From: Papaver somniferum
Taxonomy: Eukaryota; Streptophyta; Magnoliopsida; Ranunculales; Papaveraceae
Reading direction: 5' to 3'
DNA length: 64,000 nucleotides
Assembly (NCBI RefSeq): GCF_003573695.1
Contig: NC_039358.1
Location: forward strand, 238,396,345-238,460,344
Part shown: positions 22,487 through 34,469 of the stretch, piece by piece
How positions within the stretch are numbered: position 1 is the first letter of the stretch
How the letters are laid out: each line of letters begins with the position of its first letter
Notes under the pieces: generated by a model
What the model was told of the DNA's origin: nothing
Database searches by the model: none
The model's input: the letters and a program-made list of their open reading frames with translations, nothing else
Translations under genes and position numbers: made by a program

Positions 22487-24017
22487 GAAATATTTTGTAA
22501 AAGGGTCGTAATTTTAATGTCTAATTAGGATCTGGGTTGTGAAACATGCAATTGATGTGTTAGGGTCGTAGACTGACTTTGACCGTCTTATTTTTTACCA
22601 CAATATCCTTATTAAATACTTAAAAGACATTATATCCTAACCCCGTTTGAATACTTGACCAAACATTTCATCGAACATGTTAACTACATGTTCATTGTTA
22701 GCACAACCCATCTCAGATTACTTCCTTCTCCCCGTGATTCTTACAAGAATCATCTAACATTGGTGAGACTTCATCTAATTATACTTTATTAGTAAGATGC
22801 ATCACTAAATCCAACACAATCTAGATTCCAATTTACTACATGTAAACGAGCAGCAACAAGACAGGGAATGGAGACATCGATCAATAGAAGGAACAAAATT
22901 ACGAAGAAAGATGGGCCTATGGATATCGTGTGAGGTGTTGACTCGACCAACTGGACTTGGAAGATATTGGAGAACATATTAAGTTCAAAGGTGAGGCATT
23001 CTGTTACCAAAAAGAAACGAAATGTTTCTTAGTGGAGGCTTTCATTGGTTAACTAATCTATCGCAAATTTGCAATTGAAACTCGTGATTCCTTCCTGTAC
23101 AAAAGAGTGGACAGAAATTTGGACGTTAGAGAGTTATTTTATAACCAAACGGATTTGCAAAGTTTCGCAAGGATACTGTTATGAGGTTAAATTGCAATAA
23201 CAAGAAACAGAGCCGGTCTCGTGTCTACAAGGGCCCTGTGCAAATTTTTTTCGTAGGGCTTTCTATAGTGTCGAATATTTAATTCAATGTTGTTTTTATA
23301 GACGATTCCATAGAATTTTTTTTACACTTAACTGATTTCTTAATGCGTAATTTTAAAAATAAAAAAAATTATTCAACTGAAACCTTTTATTTGTTGATAT
23401 ACATCCGCATTAATAAGAATGCGCAAGAAAAACTCAAATGATATCGTCATATGAATTATATTTAAGGTCTTGGGAGGTAATAAAAATACCATAAACACAA
23501 AACGTGTCTAGAACAAAGAACAACGAAGAAACTAGCTCGGTGATTGATGCATTAACCAACATTACCTGGATTATTAGTTTTAATTTAGTTTTAGTAGTTC
23601 GAATCTCTTCAAATACAAAGAAGATTTTCTTTTTTCTTTTTTCTTTTTTTTTGTGTGTGTGGAAATAAACAGTTGGGCTAAGGGAGAAAAAGGCCTTCGA
23701 CAGACTGGGCCCTGTGCGGTCGCACACCTTGCACACCCTCAAGTTCAGGCTCTGACAAGAAAACGGTTGGGCAAAAAAATGGAGAAGGAGTTCATATAAA
23801 TGGAAGAAGATAGAAAAGGATGAGAGCTAAATGTTTAGGCAATATTTAAATTGTCAACTAGTCGATTGATGGTCAAGGTGTTTGGCAAAATAAAAGAAGT
23901 CAACTAACAATTTTTTAACGGTCATTGATTAGTGTACGACCCTAGTGCATCAACCGCATGTTTTAAGATCCAGACCCTAATTAGATAAAAAGTTACGATA
24001 CTTTTACAAAATATCTC
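22487..24017. mobile_element. 1.53-kb Mutator-like non-autonomous element with ~110-bp inverted ends
   Basis: The left arm (GAAATATTTTGTAAAAGGGT...) and the inverted right arm (GAGATATTTTGTAAAAGTAT...) align for ~110 bases through TCTAATTAGG(A/G)TCTGG, AACATGC and AGGGTCGTA. Long inverted ends and no coding content fit a Mutator-like derivative. A clear 9-bp target duplication was not found (weak AAGATTAT/AAGAATTAT). It carries a nested hAT-type element at 23,208-23,754. Confidence 0.65.
23208..23754. mobile_element. 547-bp hAT-type non-autonomous element nested in the Mutator-like element
   Basis: Ends are CAGAGCC...GGCTCTG, with GGGCCCTGTGC in inverted copies a little inside each end. A perfect 8-bp duplication, ACAAGAAA, flanks it (23,200-23,207 and 23,755-23,762). 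An 8-bp duplication and CA(G)...(C)TG ends are hallmarks of hAT. It has no transposase. Confidence 0.85.
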
Positions 24018-24633
24018 AAGAATTATTTATAGGAACGCAAAACAAGACCACAAATGTTAAAATTTTCGAAACATAAGTCAAGAATGAACGGCTACTTACC
24101 AGTAGTACTGGTCCAAAGTGGTAGTGTCCACTTTAACCACTTTCGGCTGGTTCTCCGTCAAATCAGTTGTCTTACAAACAATCTTAATCGTTAAGACAAT
24201 TAAAAGCAGCAAGCTATGCTGGAAGCCACCAAATGGAGTCATCATCATAACTATCAGTCTATCAGCAAAAAGACGACATCTTTTAAGGAAAACAACCAGT
24301 CAATAGTCCAAAGCATAGGCATCATCCTCCTTGACAGAATAGGCCTTTCTTAAGTCAATGAAAATAACTCCCTTTTTAGCTGCATCTTAGCTAGTTGGTT
24401 CGAGTGTGTGCAATTTGTCCGCTAATAGCGTGTATATGTGTGTTCATCCTGGTCCACTCCACCTAACCGTCTAGTTTCTGTCCATTTCAAATCCGTTTCT
24501 CTGTAAACCATTATTCCTTCACTTTTCTCTTTATTGCCTCCGCTTGCTCTCTGTAAAACTCCACAAAAATCATTCAGTTGTTGTAGTTACAAAGTTCAGT
24601 TTTCTTGTGAGTGTTCAGTTTCAACAAGCAACA
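24018..24633 (+). promoter_or_regulatory. Upstream region and 5' leader of Hsp70 gene A
   Basis: The ~150 bases before the ATG are pyrimidine-rich (CCTTCACTTTTCTC, GCTTGCTCTCTG), as in plant leaders. I see no convincing array of alternating GAA/TTC heat-shock units, which would fit constitutive rather than strongly heat-induced expression. A TATA-like GTGTATATGTG is near 24,430. The start is set by homology: ATG at 24,634 opens MAERTAGG then [12 protein letters not shown]. Confidence 0.4.
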
Positions 24634-26802
24634 ATGGCTGAGAGAACCGCAGGAGGATTTGCAGTAGGAATAGATTTAGGAACAACGTATTCATGCGTTG
24701 GTGTATGGAAAAATGGCCGTGTCGAGATTATTCCTAATGATCAAGGGAATAGGACAACTCCTTCTTATGTTGCTTTTACGGAAACTGAACGGATGATTGG
24801 TGATGCTGCTAAGAATCAGGCTGCTATGAATCCTCTTAACACCATTTTTGGTAAGCTTCTTCGAAGTCTTTATATATCAAGTTTGATAGGAAATTTTTAT
24901 AATCATGTTGCTTATTGTGCATTTTTTGTTATGAGAGTTGTATTTCTCTAAGTCCTCAAATTGTTATGAGAGTACTTAAAGAACTTGTATTTCTCTAAGC
25001 ACTCAAATTGCTAGATATATGATAACTTCAATAGTTTCATGAGAGTTGTTTCATGATTAGTATGTCCCTAAATTTTCTGAATCCGTACATTCTTTTATGT
25101 AGATGCAAAGCGTTTAATTGGTAGGAAAATCATCGACAGCTTTGTTCAGAGTGATATGGAGCTATGGCCCTTCAATGTCATTGCTGGGGAGGACGACAAA
25201 CCCATGATTCAAGTCAATTACAAAGGCAAGGATTTACAGTTTTCAGCCGAGGAAATTTCATCCATGGTTCTCATTAAAATGAGAGAAACTGCCGAAGAAT
25301 ATCTTGGTACAAGCGTTCAGGACGTAGTTATTACCGTCCCTGCATACTTTAATGATTCACAGCGTCATGCTACTAGGGACGCTGGTATCATTGCTGGCCT
25401 TAACGTATTGAGAATCATCAGTGAACCAACGGCTGCCGCTATTGCCTACGGTCTTGATAAGAAGGGAACAAGTGCTGGTGCCGAAAATATTCTTATCTTT
25501 GATCTTGGCGGTGGAACTTTTGATGTTTCGATACTCACCATTAAGAAGGGAAACATTGAAGTCAAAGCTACTGCTGGAGATACCCATCTTGGAGGAGAGG
25601 ATTTTGATAACAGGATGTTGAATCACTTCGTTGAAGAGTTCAAGAGGAAGCAAAACAAAGACATTAGTGGAAACCCAAAGGCTCTTAGGAGACTGAGAAC
25701 AGCATGTGAGAAGGCAAAGAGGATTCTCTCATCTACTACTCGGACAAACATTGAGGTGGATGCCTTGTATGATGGAGTTGATTTTCATATGTCCATTACT
25801 CGTGCAAAATTCGAAGACTTGAACATGGATTTGTTCACGAAATGCATGGAACCTGTTGAGATGTGTTTGAAGGATGCTGAGATGGAGAAGAGCGCAATAC
25901 ACGAAGTTGTCCTAGTTGGAGGTTCCTCTAGAATTCCCAAGGTTCAGTCTCTTTTGCAGGATTTTTTTGATGGGAAGAAACTCTGTAAGAGCATCAACCC
26001 AGATGAGGCTGTTGCATATGGTGCGGCAGTAGAAGCTGCTATTTTGAGTGGTGTGGGTAATGAGAAGGTGCAGGACTTGGTACTGTTGGATGTTATCCCT
26101 CTTTCTCTTGGTGTTAGGACAAGGGGAGATGTTATGAATGTGTTGATCCCAAGGAACAGCACCATTCCCACCACAAAAAAGGACACCTTCACAACTACCT
26201 ACAACGACCAAAGTATCGTGGCGTTTCCGGTGTATGAGGGTGAGAGAGCTAAAGCCGCTGAGAATAACTTGTTGGGTACGATTGAGATACAGGGAATTCC
26301 TCCAGCACCTCAAGGTGTTCCTCAGATAACAGTATGTTTTGATATGGATGCAAACGGTATATTGAATGTGTTTGCTGAAGAAATAACAACAGGGAACAAA
26401 AGTAAGATCACTATTGCAAATAACAAAGGGAGGTTGTCAACAGTTGAGATCCAGAGGCTGGTTCGAGAGGCTGAGGATTACAGGTCACAAGATGAAGATC
26501 ACAGGAAAAAGGTGAAGTCAAGGTTATCATTTGAGAATTATGCATACAACATGCGGAACACGATCCGTAATAGTGGAGGAAACATTGCATCAGATGATAA
26601 GAAGATAATAAAGGATGCAGTTAACGAAGCTATCCAGTGGTTGGATACCCATGAACTAGCTGATGTAGACGATAACAACCAGAAGATGGAGGAGTTGGCG
26701 GATGTATGCAACCCTATCATCAGTAAGATGGATCAGCAGGGTAGTCCCAGTCATTCAACCGGAGTTAGCATTGATGGACTTAAAATTGAGGAAGTCGAAT
26801 GA
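24634..26802 (+). CDS. Hsp70 gene A (cytosolic type), two exons, ends EEVE
   Basis: Exon 1 is 24,634-24,850, the intron 24,851-25,102 (GT...AG, phase 1) and exon 2 25,103-26,802, giving 638 residues (cytosolic plant Hsp70s are ~650). This ATP-driven chaperone binds hydrophobic peptide stretches with J-protein and exchange-factor partners. The nucleotide-binding domain (~1-385) has [20 protein letters not shown] and a slightly altered [13 protein letters not shown]. The linker reads DLVLLDV, then the beta-sandwich domain and helical lid follow. There is no signal or transit peptide, so it is cytosolic/nuclear. Oddities: it ends IEEVE rather than EEVD, has a shortened Gly-poor tail, and diverges in the linker/SBD ([15 protein letters not shown] for the usual TPLSLGLETAGGVM). 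The frame is fully open, so it is the best candidate for an expressed copy. It is more distant from B and C than they are from each other. Confidence 0.93.
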
Positions 26803-27721
26803 AGTGAAATTTCTTTTCTAATTTTGGTTCCACTAAATGTTTGTTCTTTTTGTAAGCATAAAGTCCTATCCTCTTCTTCTTATCATATTTTATCATATCG
26901 TGAGGCGTTTTGCAAGAGACATGACCAAGAAAAGCCATTGGTCTCATGGATACATTTTTATGTTGATAGTAATTTGTTTCTGGCACATGGGACACCGAGG
27001 TAGAACGAGTATTCCTTCCCACATTTTGCATGCTGACGCAATTCAAATTGGGTATGAACTATGGAGGTTGCGAAAACTTTTTTTTGTTTTTTTCTATAAT
27101 ATTTTTATTTTATAATTAAAGTCGTTTTATTAACTATATTTGTGCCGGTGGTGTTGTGTTTTTTGTTTGGTTTGCACGGGGATTTGCCCCACTTAGTAGT
27201 GATCTCATTTTTGATTTTGGTGTGCGTTTAGCTTGGCGGTGCATTTTTTATCATGTGTTGCAGGCAAATATGTTATTTTATTTGCTACACACCGACCATT
27301 TTTTTCTTTCTTTCAATTTGGTGTGTGCGGGGATTCACCCAGCCCCGTGACGGTGCATTATTGATTTGGTGAACGCGAGACTTCGCCTCGCCCCGTGGCT
27401 ATGCATTTTTTATTTGGTTTTGTAGGGTGAACACGTTAAATAGGTGGATAAAATATAAGAAATATGTACGGATTTTATTTATTTATCTCTTTTTATTTTT
27501 CAACAGAAAATATGTGTGGAATATGTGGTGTTTTTCACCTATATGTATAAATTTGGAGGGAAAAAAGGTCTCGTGCCCGGTCTTTGAAGTGCTTCGCCGA
27601 GGATTAACCATAATCAGAGATATTTGTTGTATTTAACCATAATCAAACCTAGGTATCACCCGTCCTGTGGTCGTGCTTCTTGAGGAGATTTTATTTTCTT
27701 TATTTCCTCGAGATCCGTCAC
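26803..27721. other. 3' flank of gene A; degenerate repeats, no gene
   Basis: Between ~27,140 and 27,420 three degenerate copies of a G/C-rich word cluster recur (TTGCACGGGGATTTGCCCC, GTGCGGGGATTCACCCAGCCC, AACGCGAGACTTCGCCTCGCCC, each near GGTGCAT or GGCTATGCATTTTTTAT). They look like a decayed transposon arm. No convincing coding frame is present. Confidence 0.35.
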
Positions 27722-27935
27722 CACTACAGGAAAAATATACATCTACAACTGGGGTTTTACAACTCTTTGCTAAACATCGTAGAAAATCTTATGTTTTACA
27801 ACTGGTTTCAAAGAAAGAGTTGTCGTATATCATCACTACCAACCTTTAGGACCAAGGGGTTCCGCTAAGAAAATAAACGACAACTCCTTAAGCAAAAGAG
27901 TTGTGACGACATTTAGGTATAACAACTTTGTTCCA
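27722..27935 (+). mobile_element. CACTA-type transposon end with subterminal repeats (truncated)
   Basis: CACTACAGGAAAAATATAC at 27,722 matches the usual plant CACTA terminus (CACTACAAGAAAA). Just inside, ACAACTC/GAGTTGT words recur in both orientations (27,756, 27,814, 27,868, 27,896 and others), as expected for transposase-binding subterminal repeats. No TAGTG partner end was found nearby, so only one end remains or the element is decayed. Confidence 0.55.
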
Positions 27936-27950
27936 TAAATGAGTGACTAA

Positions 27951-28311
27951 GGCTTAGTTTGGTATTGCTGCAGCTTTTTTAAAAGAACTTTTCTGTTGTG
28001 TGTTGTTGTGCGGTGTTGTGAGAAAAAAAACCGTTAGACGTATGGTAAAATATTAATTAAAATAGAAGATGATTAAAAAAACAATCAAAGTGTGTTTGGT
28101 AAAATTTCAGATTCAACCATTGTTGTTGTACAAATGACAAAAACAAACATACCTTTGATTGTAGTTTTATTCAATTTTATTGGGTTTAAAAATAATTAAT
28201 TTTCTTACTATGCAATATTAATGTTCATACTAATTATCACATTTATCATGATTGTTAAAAAATTATTTTACTTAACCGTAAATATATCAATTCTTCTTAA
28301 TATAAAGGCGA
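27951..28311. other. Possible MITE end (GGCTTAGTTTGGTATTGC), no gene
   Basis: GGCTTAGTTTGGTATTGCTGCAGC begins a stretch with the ...TTTGGTAAAATTT... words of small plant elements. A loosely inverted end (CCTAAGCC, 30,857-30,864) occurs 2.9 kb away with ACCAAACACAAATATC inside it, but the pairing is weak. Confidence 0.25.
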
Positions 28312-30397
28312 ATGTTGGTGCTGACATGGCGCAACCAGATTTATTCTCACAAATGCAGGACATTTAGAGTGCCACGTGGCAGAGAATGTGTCGATACACG
28401 TAGAAGAAGACAATATCAACGTGACACTTCGAGATGCCCATTCGGGGGCGAACAGTCGTCGTGGTTCAGAAGTATTGTATCAGTTTCCCAACTACATAAA
28501 CTTCCTACAGCATGAACCTGCGGAATCAGCGTCAGATTGATTTGATGCGGACTTTACAAGTAACAGAGTTAGAATCCTGCACAATGAAAGAAAAGAAAGA
28601 AAAAGGAAGAATGTGATTATATATCAAACTGTTAGAAGGTATGGATTTTTACGTCAAGCTCAAATCTGGGATTTTTTCCATACCTTTTGTGGTTTCAGTT
28701 TCATTTGCAGAATTTGGGAGTAACATATTTATAGTCATGGACAATGAAAGAAAAGAAAGAAGAAAAGGAAGAATGTGATTATGTATCAAACTGTTTCGAG
28801 GTATGGTTTTTTAAGTCGTTTCAATTTGTTCTTGATTAATGTGTTCGTTAAATTGTCTTGAAGAGAATCGGCACATTGAGAAACATTATCCCAATTTTAG
28901 ATTACTGTGATTTTCTATCTATTATGTACCAATTGCATAGATTTTTAATTAATATTAGTTGGTTTATGAATCTTTGTGGTTCTGATAGTTCACGTGATCT
29001 GAAACACTTCAGTGGAATATCGAAACAGACGCGACTTCGTATAAGGAAACAATATAATCACATGATCTTTCGTATAATATGGGATTCGAGATTTGAGGGC
29101 TCCCAACTATATTTTGATAACTAATTGATTTTAGTGATATTGTCGCGAGAAGAATTTTCTTTGGTGTAGGTGTTATTAAGGAGAAGACGGGCTCCCATCT
29201 TGAAGCAATTTCCTCGAGATATTAGCATATCACCGGTCTGTGGGTTGTGGAATGGTTTTATGAAGCTGCACCTTATTATGCTTGAAAATGGAGTTACTAT
29301 AACTTAACAGAAAAAAAAAAAACATGGAAATGACAAAGAGCCCTTCAATGCCATCTTTTCTTAAGCTTTCATGTATTGTTTTTCTTAATTTCTTTTGTTA
29401 GTGACTAACATAAGTGTATACAGGGTTGTGGATTACCAGTGCTGTCAAATTATGCCTTGCTTGGTGACATTTTTCGTGATCCTGGTATTAGGATATAACA
29501 AAATCACTAACAGTTCTTTGTATACTTTACAGGGGAGAAGGGATGAGCGCACTGGCACCTAAGAATCTCCTCAGACCAATTATGTAATGTAATGTAAGAT
29601 AGAATTAATGAATCAGCCAATCAAACAAAAGAATGCTAGCTACGTATATTATTTCAGCCCAAGATTACAGTTAATGAATGCCAGAAATCAACTGCACTCA
29701 AAGGACTAGGTTCTCATTCTAAGAATTTGAAGAAATACAAGCTCGGGATGGAAACAACACATACTAACAGGTAACCAGTTCATGTTCAAATACCATTTCT
29801 TAGTTTGAACGTTTTGTTTTAGAAACGCTAAAATTTACAGCAAATATAGTTGTAATATTGACGGGCTAACTAAGTCTAAGGAAATCAATAGTAAAAGATA
29901 GGTATCCAAACGACCAAAAATGACTGAAAGTTAAAAACAACAAGGGAATGTAAGATGTCATTCAACTAATACAATAAATTGACTGAATAATTTTTATGAA
30001 AGCACAATTACTTACTGTTCTTATTTCTGATTATAGATGGTCTTCAAATAACTTTGTTGGCGACATGACAAAAGGTGTACCTAATGATGTCATGGCAATG
30101 TCTTCACACTCGGTGGTCTATGTTATCCCTTGCGCCAAAGTCAAATCTTTCATGAGTACTCACTGAGATTTTAAGCAAATCATTTATTTATTTGTAAGTA
30201 TATATTCGAGTGCACTATCATTTTAACGTGACATTTTAACAGGATACAACGTACATGTAGCGCTTTTATATATGTTGCACACTGGTGCGTTATAGTAAGT
30301 ACCCAATTGAGTAGTGATTTATAGCTAGCTTAGTATGCATACCAGACCCTTAAGTAAGATTAAGAAAAGACTAAATTACAACCCCATTATGACACTA
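28312..30397. other. No recognisable gene; ~78-bp direct repeat pair and a G-box
   Basis: GCCACGTGGC (a perfect G-box palindrome) lies at 28,371-28,380. A direct repeat of about 78 bases, ACAATGAAAGAAAAGAAAGA..GGTATGG, occurs at ~28,581 and ~28,740. Open frames here (for example 28,858-29,124) show no family features. Confidence 0.4.
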
Positions 30398-30418
30398 GCC
30401 CGTGCATTTTGCACGGGC
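30398..30418. repeat. Perfect 8-bp hairpin GCCCGTGC...GCACGGGC next to CTAG
   Basis: Eight-base arms with a 5-base loop. On the minus strand the hairpin is followed directly by TAGT, forming CTAG at the junction. GC-rich hairpins just before a terminal CTAG or CTRR are typical of Helitron 3' ends, but the usual ~10-base spacer is missing here, so this is only suggestive. Confidence 0.4.
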
Positions 30419-30900
30419 ATAAAAGCCCTTGTATATATATATATGTATTCAAACAGAAAATGAAATTAAAATTAAGTTATTATTTAATATTTGTTTTTAT
30501 TTTTACTATTGACAAATGAAATGGTATAGTTTGAAAATTAAAAGAATATAATAATATTTAAAAAATGCAATATAAGTAATAATAAAAAATTGATTGTATA
30601 CAAATTTAAGGGTAATTTTTGTCATTTATAAAATAAAGTAGGATAAAAAAGATAAACCAAGCATCAAACTTAGGTGGGACCACAACTTATGTTTTTGTAG
30701 CTTTTAAAAGTTCCTCCTCCCCAGCTTTTAAAAATTGAGGAATTCGGGAAGTGCTTTCGATAAAAAACACTTTAATTTTTTTTTACCAAACACAAATATC
30801 AAAAATTATTGACATATATAGGTTTCGAAAGTGCTTTTGCAAAAAAAAAAGACTCAGCCTAAGCCTATCGCAATTTTCACAAGAGTTTTTGAAGAACACC
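30419..30900. other. AT-rich, no gene
   Basis: Contains a (TA)n run near 30,434 and poly-A near 30,841. CTTTTAAAAG-type words around 30,700-30,735 suggest decayed MITE sequence. Confidence 0.3.
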
Positions 30901-30904
30901 AAAA

Positions 30905-30985
30905 TATGATGATGAAAAATAGTGTTAGAGGGGAGATTCGAACATGAACCTACGGCATGGAAGTCTAGCTCACAACCATCCTTAA
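30905..30985 (-). repeat. tRNA-derived SINE-like sequence
   Basis: On the minus strand an A-box-like TGGTTGTGAGCTAGACTTCC is followed ~30 bases later by a B-box-like GTTCGAATCTC. This is the internal Pol III promoter layout of tRNA-derived SINEs. No clear tail or target duplication. Confidence 0.35.
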
Positions 30986-31054
30986 AGTTGTTTTTTTTTT
31001 AAATAAAACGTATAACAACACTTATAAGAGTTATTGAAGTAAACATATAGAATG

Positions 31055-31135
31055 TAGGAAAATGAGGTTGGGGGATTTAATCCTCAGCCTCCTGCATGGA
31101 AGTCTACACCACTAACCATACCTACACTATCACAA
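31055..31135 (-). repeat. Second tRNA-derived SINE-like sequence
   Basis: On the minus strand TGGTTAGTGGTGTAGACTTC (A-box-like) is followed by GGATTAAATCCCCC (degraded B box). It shares GACTTCCATGC with the copy 150 bases away, so the two are related. Confidence 0.35.
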
Positions 31136-31900
31136 GTTTTGTCAAGTTTTTGGTTCTTTAATATACTAACTTAAATTGGTAGAGGTGGTAAGTCTTCAAC
31201 TTTGTGTATGATTACTTGTTGGTGGAGAAATCTCTTGAGATGATGAAGCCGATATCGATGTAGGGAGAGATGAAGACGCTGCTCTATTGAAGACAATGAA
31301 GTTAAGGGGGAAAAAGGATAAAGACGAAACGGATATGGAACAAATGATGTTAAGGAAAAAAAGAAAATGAATGGATGGTTGTGGATGAAATAGGATTATT
31401 AGAAAATATTAAAGAATAATTGAATGGATGGTTATGATGTTATGATGGTTATATTAAACATAGGATTATTAGAAAGAAATTAAGGAAAAAAATAAATTTA
31501 ATGAACGGCTGTAGAGGGAAATGGATGGTTATGATGAAATTTTTCTAGAACCCCCTTCCACAACTCTTGAGAAAGATTGTCGTAGGGATACGACAAAATT
31601 TCACACTTCTGCAAAAGATTTCTCAATTCTGCTAAAAAAAATTCACTTTTGGAGTCTTACCCTACGTTTTCTTTTACCTCTCTTTGTTGGATTACTCAAA
31701 TCAGAACAAAGATTACTTGTTATTCCTAAAATACCCCTAAGCCTCTATGATACGTACGCTAACTCTTTCTCAGTTGTCACTTCTTCCCGTACGATTGGAC
31801 ACCATTAAAACCTTTCAGAAGCAATTCATTGTATGTTATACGTTAGCACGCGCATCCGTTTTGTTAGTCTAATCCAACTCTGCACATGTAACGCGTGGCA
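31136..31900. other. No gene; GGATGGTTATGATG-type short repeats
   Basis: Between 31,360 and 31,540 the words GAATGGATGGTT(A/G)TG and ATAGGATTATTAGAAA recur two to four times. The frame at 31,521-31,808 has no recognisable features. Confidence 0.35.
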
Positions 31901-31949
31901 TTACATGTTTGAAATTTCAAGGGGGAATATTCCAGAAGAATATTTCCTG

Positions 31950-33510
31950 TATATGTGGTTGGATTCATCGTTCTTACGAAGTTTCCGACTTATAGTAGAC
32001 CACTTACGACCAGGTTTCGATCTCGAAGCCAGGTCCATGCCTCGAAGTTGACGAAAAGGGGTTTGTTTAACGTTTGGGGGAATTACCTGAGAAGGTCCGA
32101 AACTCTTGTTTGCATACCTAGTATGAGAACACATTGGTTAAGTTCTAGAATCGGTATTGTATAATTCTTATACTCATGAACACAAACATTTAAGATCTAA
32201 GGAATGCAAAGTTTGCAAACAGTGGCTTAATGCAAAGTTTGAAACACAATTAGATTCATTTGATTATCTTTCATGATTGATTGATCATCATATTTGATCT
32301 AGAAGTGCTAGATAAATATATGGTTAAGTTAAAAGTGTCCATGTGGCTAACTTCGGTTAACTATATGGTTGGATTCATCGTTCTTACGAAGTTTCTGACT
32401 TATAGTAGTCCAATTACCACCAGGCTTCGATCACGGAGCCAGGTTCATGCCTCGAAGTTGACGAAAAGGGGTCTTTTTAAGGTTTAGGGGAATATTCCAA
32501 AGGAATCTTTCTTGTATATGGTTGGATTCATCGTTATTACGAAGTTTCCGACTTATAGTAGTCCACTTACGGCCAGGTTTCGATCTCGGAGTCAGGTTCA
32601 TGCCTCGAAGTTGACGAAAAGGGGTCTGTTTAAGGTTTGGGGGAATTACCTGAGAAGGTATGAAACTCTTGTTTGCATACCTACTATGCGAACACAATAG
32701 TTAAGTTCTAGAATCGGTATTGTATGATTCTCATACTCATGAAATAAAAAATTTAAGATCTAATGAATGCAAAGTTTGCAAACAGTGGCTTAATGCAAAG
32801 TTTTAAACACAATTAGATTCATTTGATTATCTTTCATGATTGAATGGTCATCATATTTGATCTAGATGTGTTAGATAAATATATGTTTAGTTAAAAGTGT
32901 CCTTGTGGCTAACTTCGGTTAACTATATGGTTGGATTCATCGTTCTTACAGATTTTATGACTTATAGTAGTCCAATTACCGCCAGGTTTCGATCTCGGAG
33001 CCAGGTTCATGCCTCGAACTTGACGAAAAGGGGTCTGTTTAAGGTTTAGGGGTCTGTTTAAGGTTAAGTTAAAAGTGTCCATGTGGATAACTTCGGTTAA
33101 CTATATGGTTGGATTAATCGTTCTTACGAAGTTTCCGACTTGTAGTAGTCCACTTACCGCAGGTTTTGATCTTGGAGCCAGGCTCATGCCTCGAAGTTGA
33201 AAAAAGGGGTCTGTTTAAGGTTTGGGGGAATTACCTGAGAAATTATGAAACTCTTGTTTGTGTATCTAGTATGTGAACACAGTAGTTAAGTTCTAGAATC
33301 GGTATTGTATGATTCTCATACTCATGAACTAAAACATTTATGATCTAAGGAATGCAAAGTTTGCAAGCCGTGGCTTAATGCAAAGTTTAAAACACAATTA
33401 GATTCATTTGATTATCTTTTATGATTGACTGATAATCATATTTGATCTAGAAGTGTTAGATAAATATGGTTAAGTTAAAAGTGTTCATGTGGCTAACTTC
33501 GGTTAACTAT
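31950..33510. repeat. Satellite-like array, ~150-bp unit with a ~260-bp alternating spacer
   Basis: A ~150-bp unit (GGTTGGATTCATCGTTCTTA ... GATCTCGGAGCCAGG ... CTCGAAGTTGACG) starts at about 31,955, 32,366, 32,518, 32,927 and 33,103. After three of these a second ~260-bp segment follows (TTAAGTTCTAGAATCGGTAT ... TGCAAAGTTTGCAA ... GTGGCTAACTTCGG), giving a higher-order pattern of unit plus spacer. Short open frames in it are repeat translations, not genes. Confidence 0.85.
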
Positions 33511-33639
33511 TATTGAGCCAACCCAATATACACGTTTTTAGGTACAGTTACCCATATCTGGATGAAAGTATATTTCATTTGTGTGTAATAAACTAAGAAC
33601 ATCTAACAGTGGAGATTGATATTCCTATCAAAGTATATT

Positions 33640-34460
33640 TCGATCTCGCAGCCAGTTTGTTTCTCGAAGTTGACGAATTTATCTGTGTTTAAGGTTTCTG
33701 AGAGTAGTCCTATGGAATCTTACCCGTAAATGGTTGGATTCATTGTTTTTGCGAACTCTCGGACTTATAGTAGTCTGCTCCTAGCAGATTTCGATCTCGG
33801 AGCCAGTTTATTTCTCGAAGTTGGCGAATTTGTGTGTGTGTTAAAGGTTTCTGAGAATATTCCCATGAAATCTTACCTGTAAATGGTTGGATTCATCGTT
33901 TTTGCGAACTCTCAGACTTATAGTAGTCCGCTCCTGACCAGGTTTCATTCTCAGAGCCAGTTTCTTTCTCGAAGTTGAAGAATTTGTGTGTGTTTAAGGT
34001 TTCTGAGAATATTACCATGAAATCTATCCGTAAATGGTTGGATGCATCGTTTTTATGAAATCTCAAACTTATAGTAGTCCGCACCTGGACAGGTTTCGAT
34101 CTCGGAGCCAGTTTCTTTCTCGAAGTTGACGAATTTGTGTGTGTTTAAGGTTTCTGAGAGTATTCCTACGGAATCTTACCCGTAAATGGTTGGACTCATC
34201 GTTTTTGCGAACTCTCAGACTTATAGTAGTCCGCTCCTGGCCAGGTTTCATTCTCGGAGCCAGTTTCTTTCTCGAAGTTGACGAATTTGTGTGTGTTTAA
34301 GGTTTCTGAGAATATTCCTATGGAATCTTACCGGTAAATGGTTGGATTCATCGTTTTTGCGAACTCTCAGACTTATAGTAGTCCGCTCATGGCCAGGTTT
34401 CGATCTCGAAGCCACTTTCTTTCTCGAAGTCGCCAGAAAAGGGTTTGTTTAAGGTTTGGA
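33640..34460. repeat. Tandem array, five ~152-bp variant units
   Basis: These are variants of the unit in the preceding array, now without the spacer. GGTTGGA(T/C)TCATCGTT-type starts lie near 33,731, 33,884, 34,036, 34,188 and 34,339, i.e. spacings of 151-153. A GTTTCTGAGA(A/G)TATT segment is specific to this subfamily. Confidence 0.88.
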
Positions 34461-34469
34461 GAATATTAT

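Noticed and set aside
24118..24306. 62-codon frame upstream of Hsp70 A
   Set aside because: No domain, no homology to other Hsp70 copies' upstream DNA, and it ends 330 bases before the gene; likely chance.
27703..29219. 13-bp direct repeat ATTTCCTCGAGAT at 27,703 and 29,207 as a target duplication
   Set aside because: Too long for known superfamilies and no inverted or terminal repeats adjoin the two copies; probably chance or an old local duplication.
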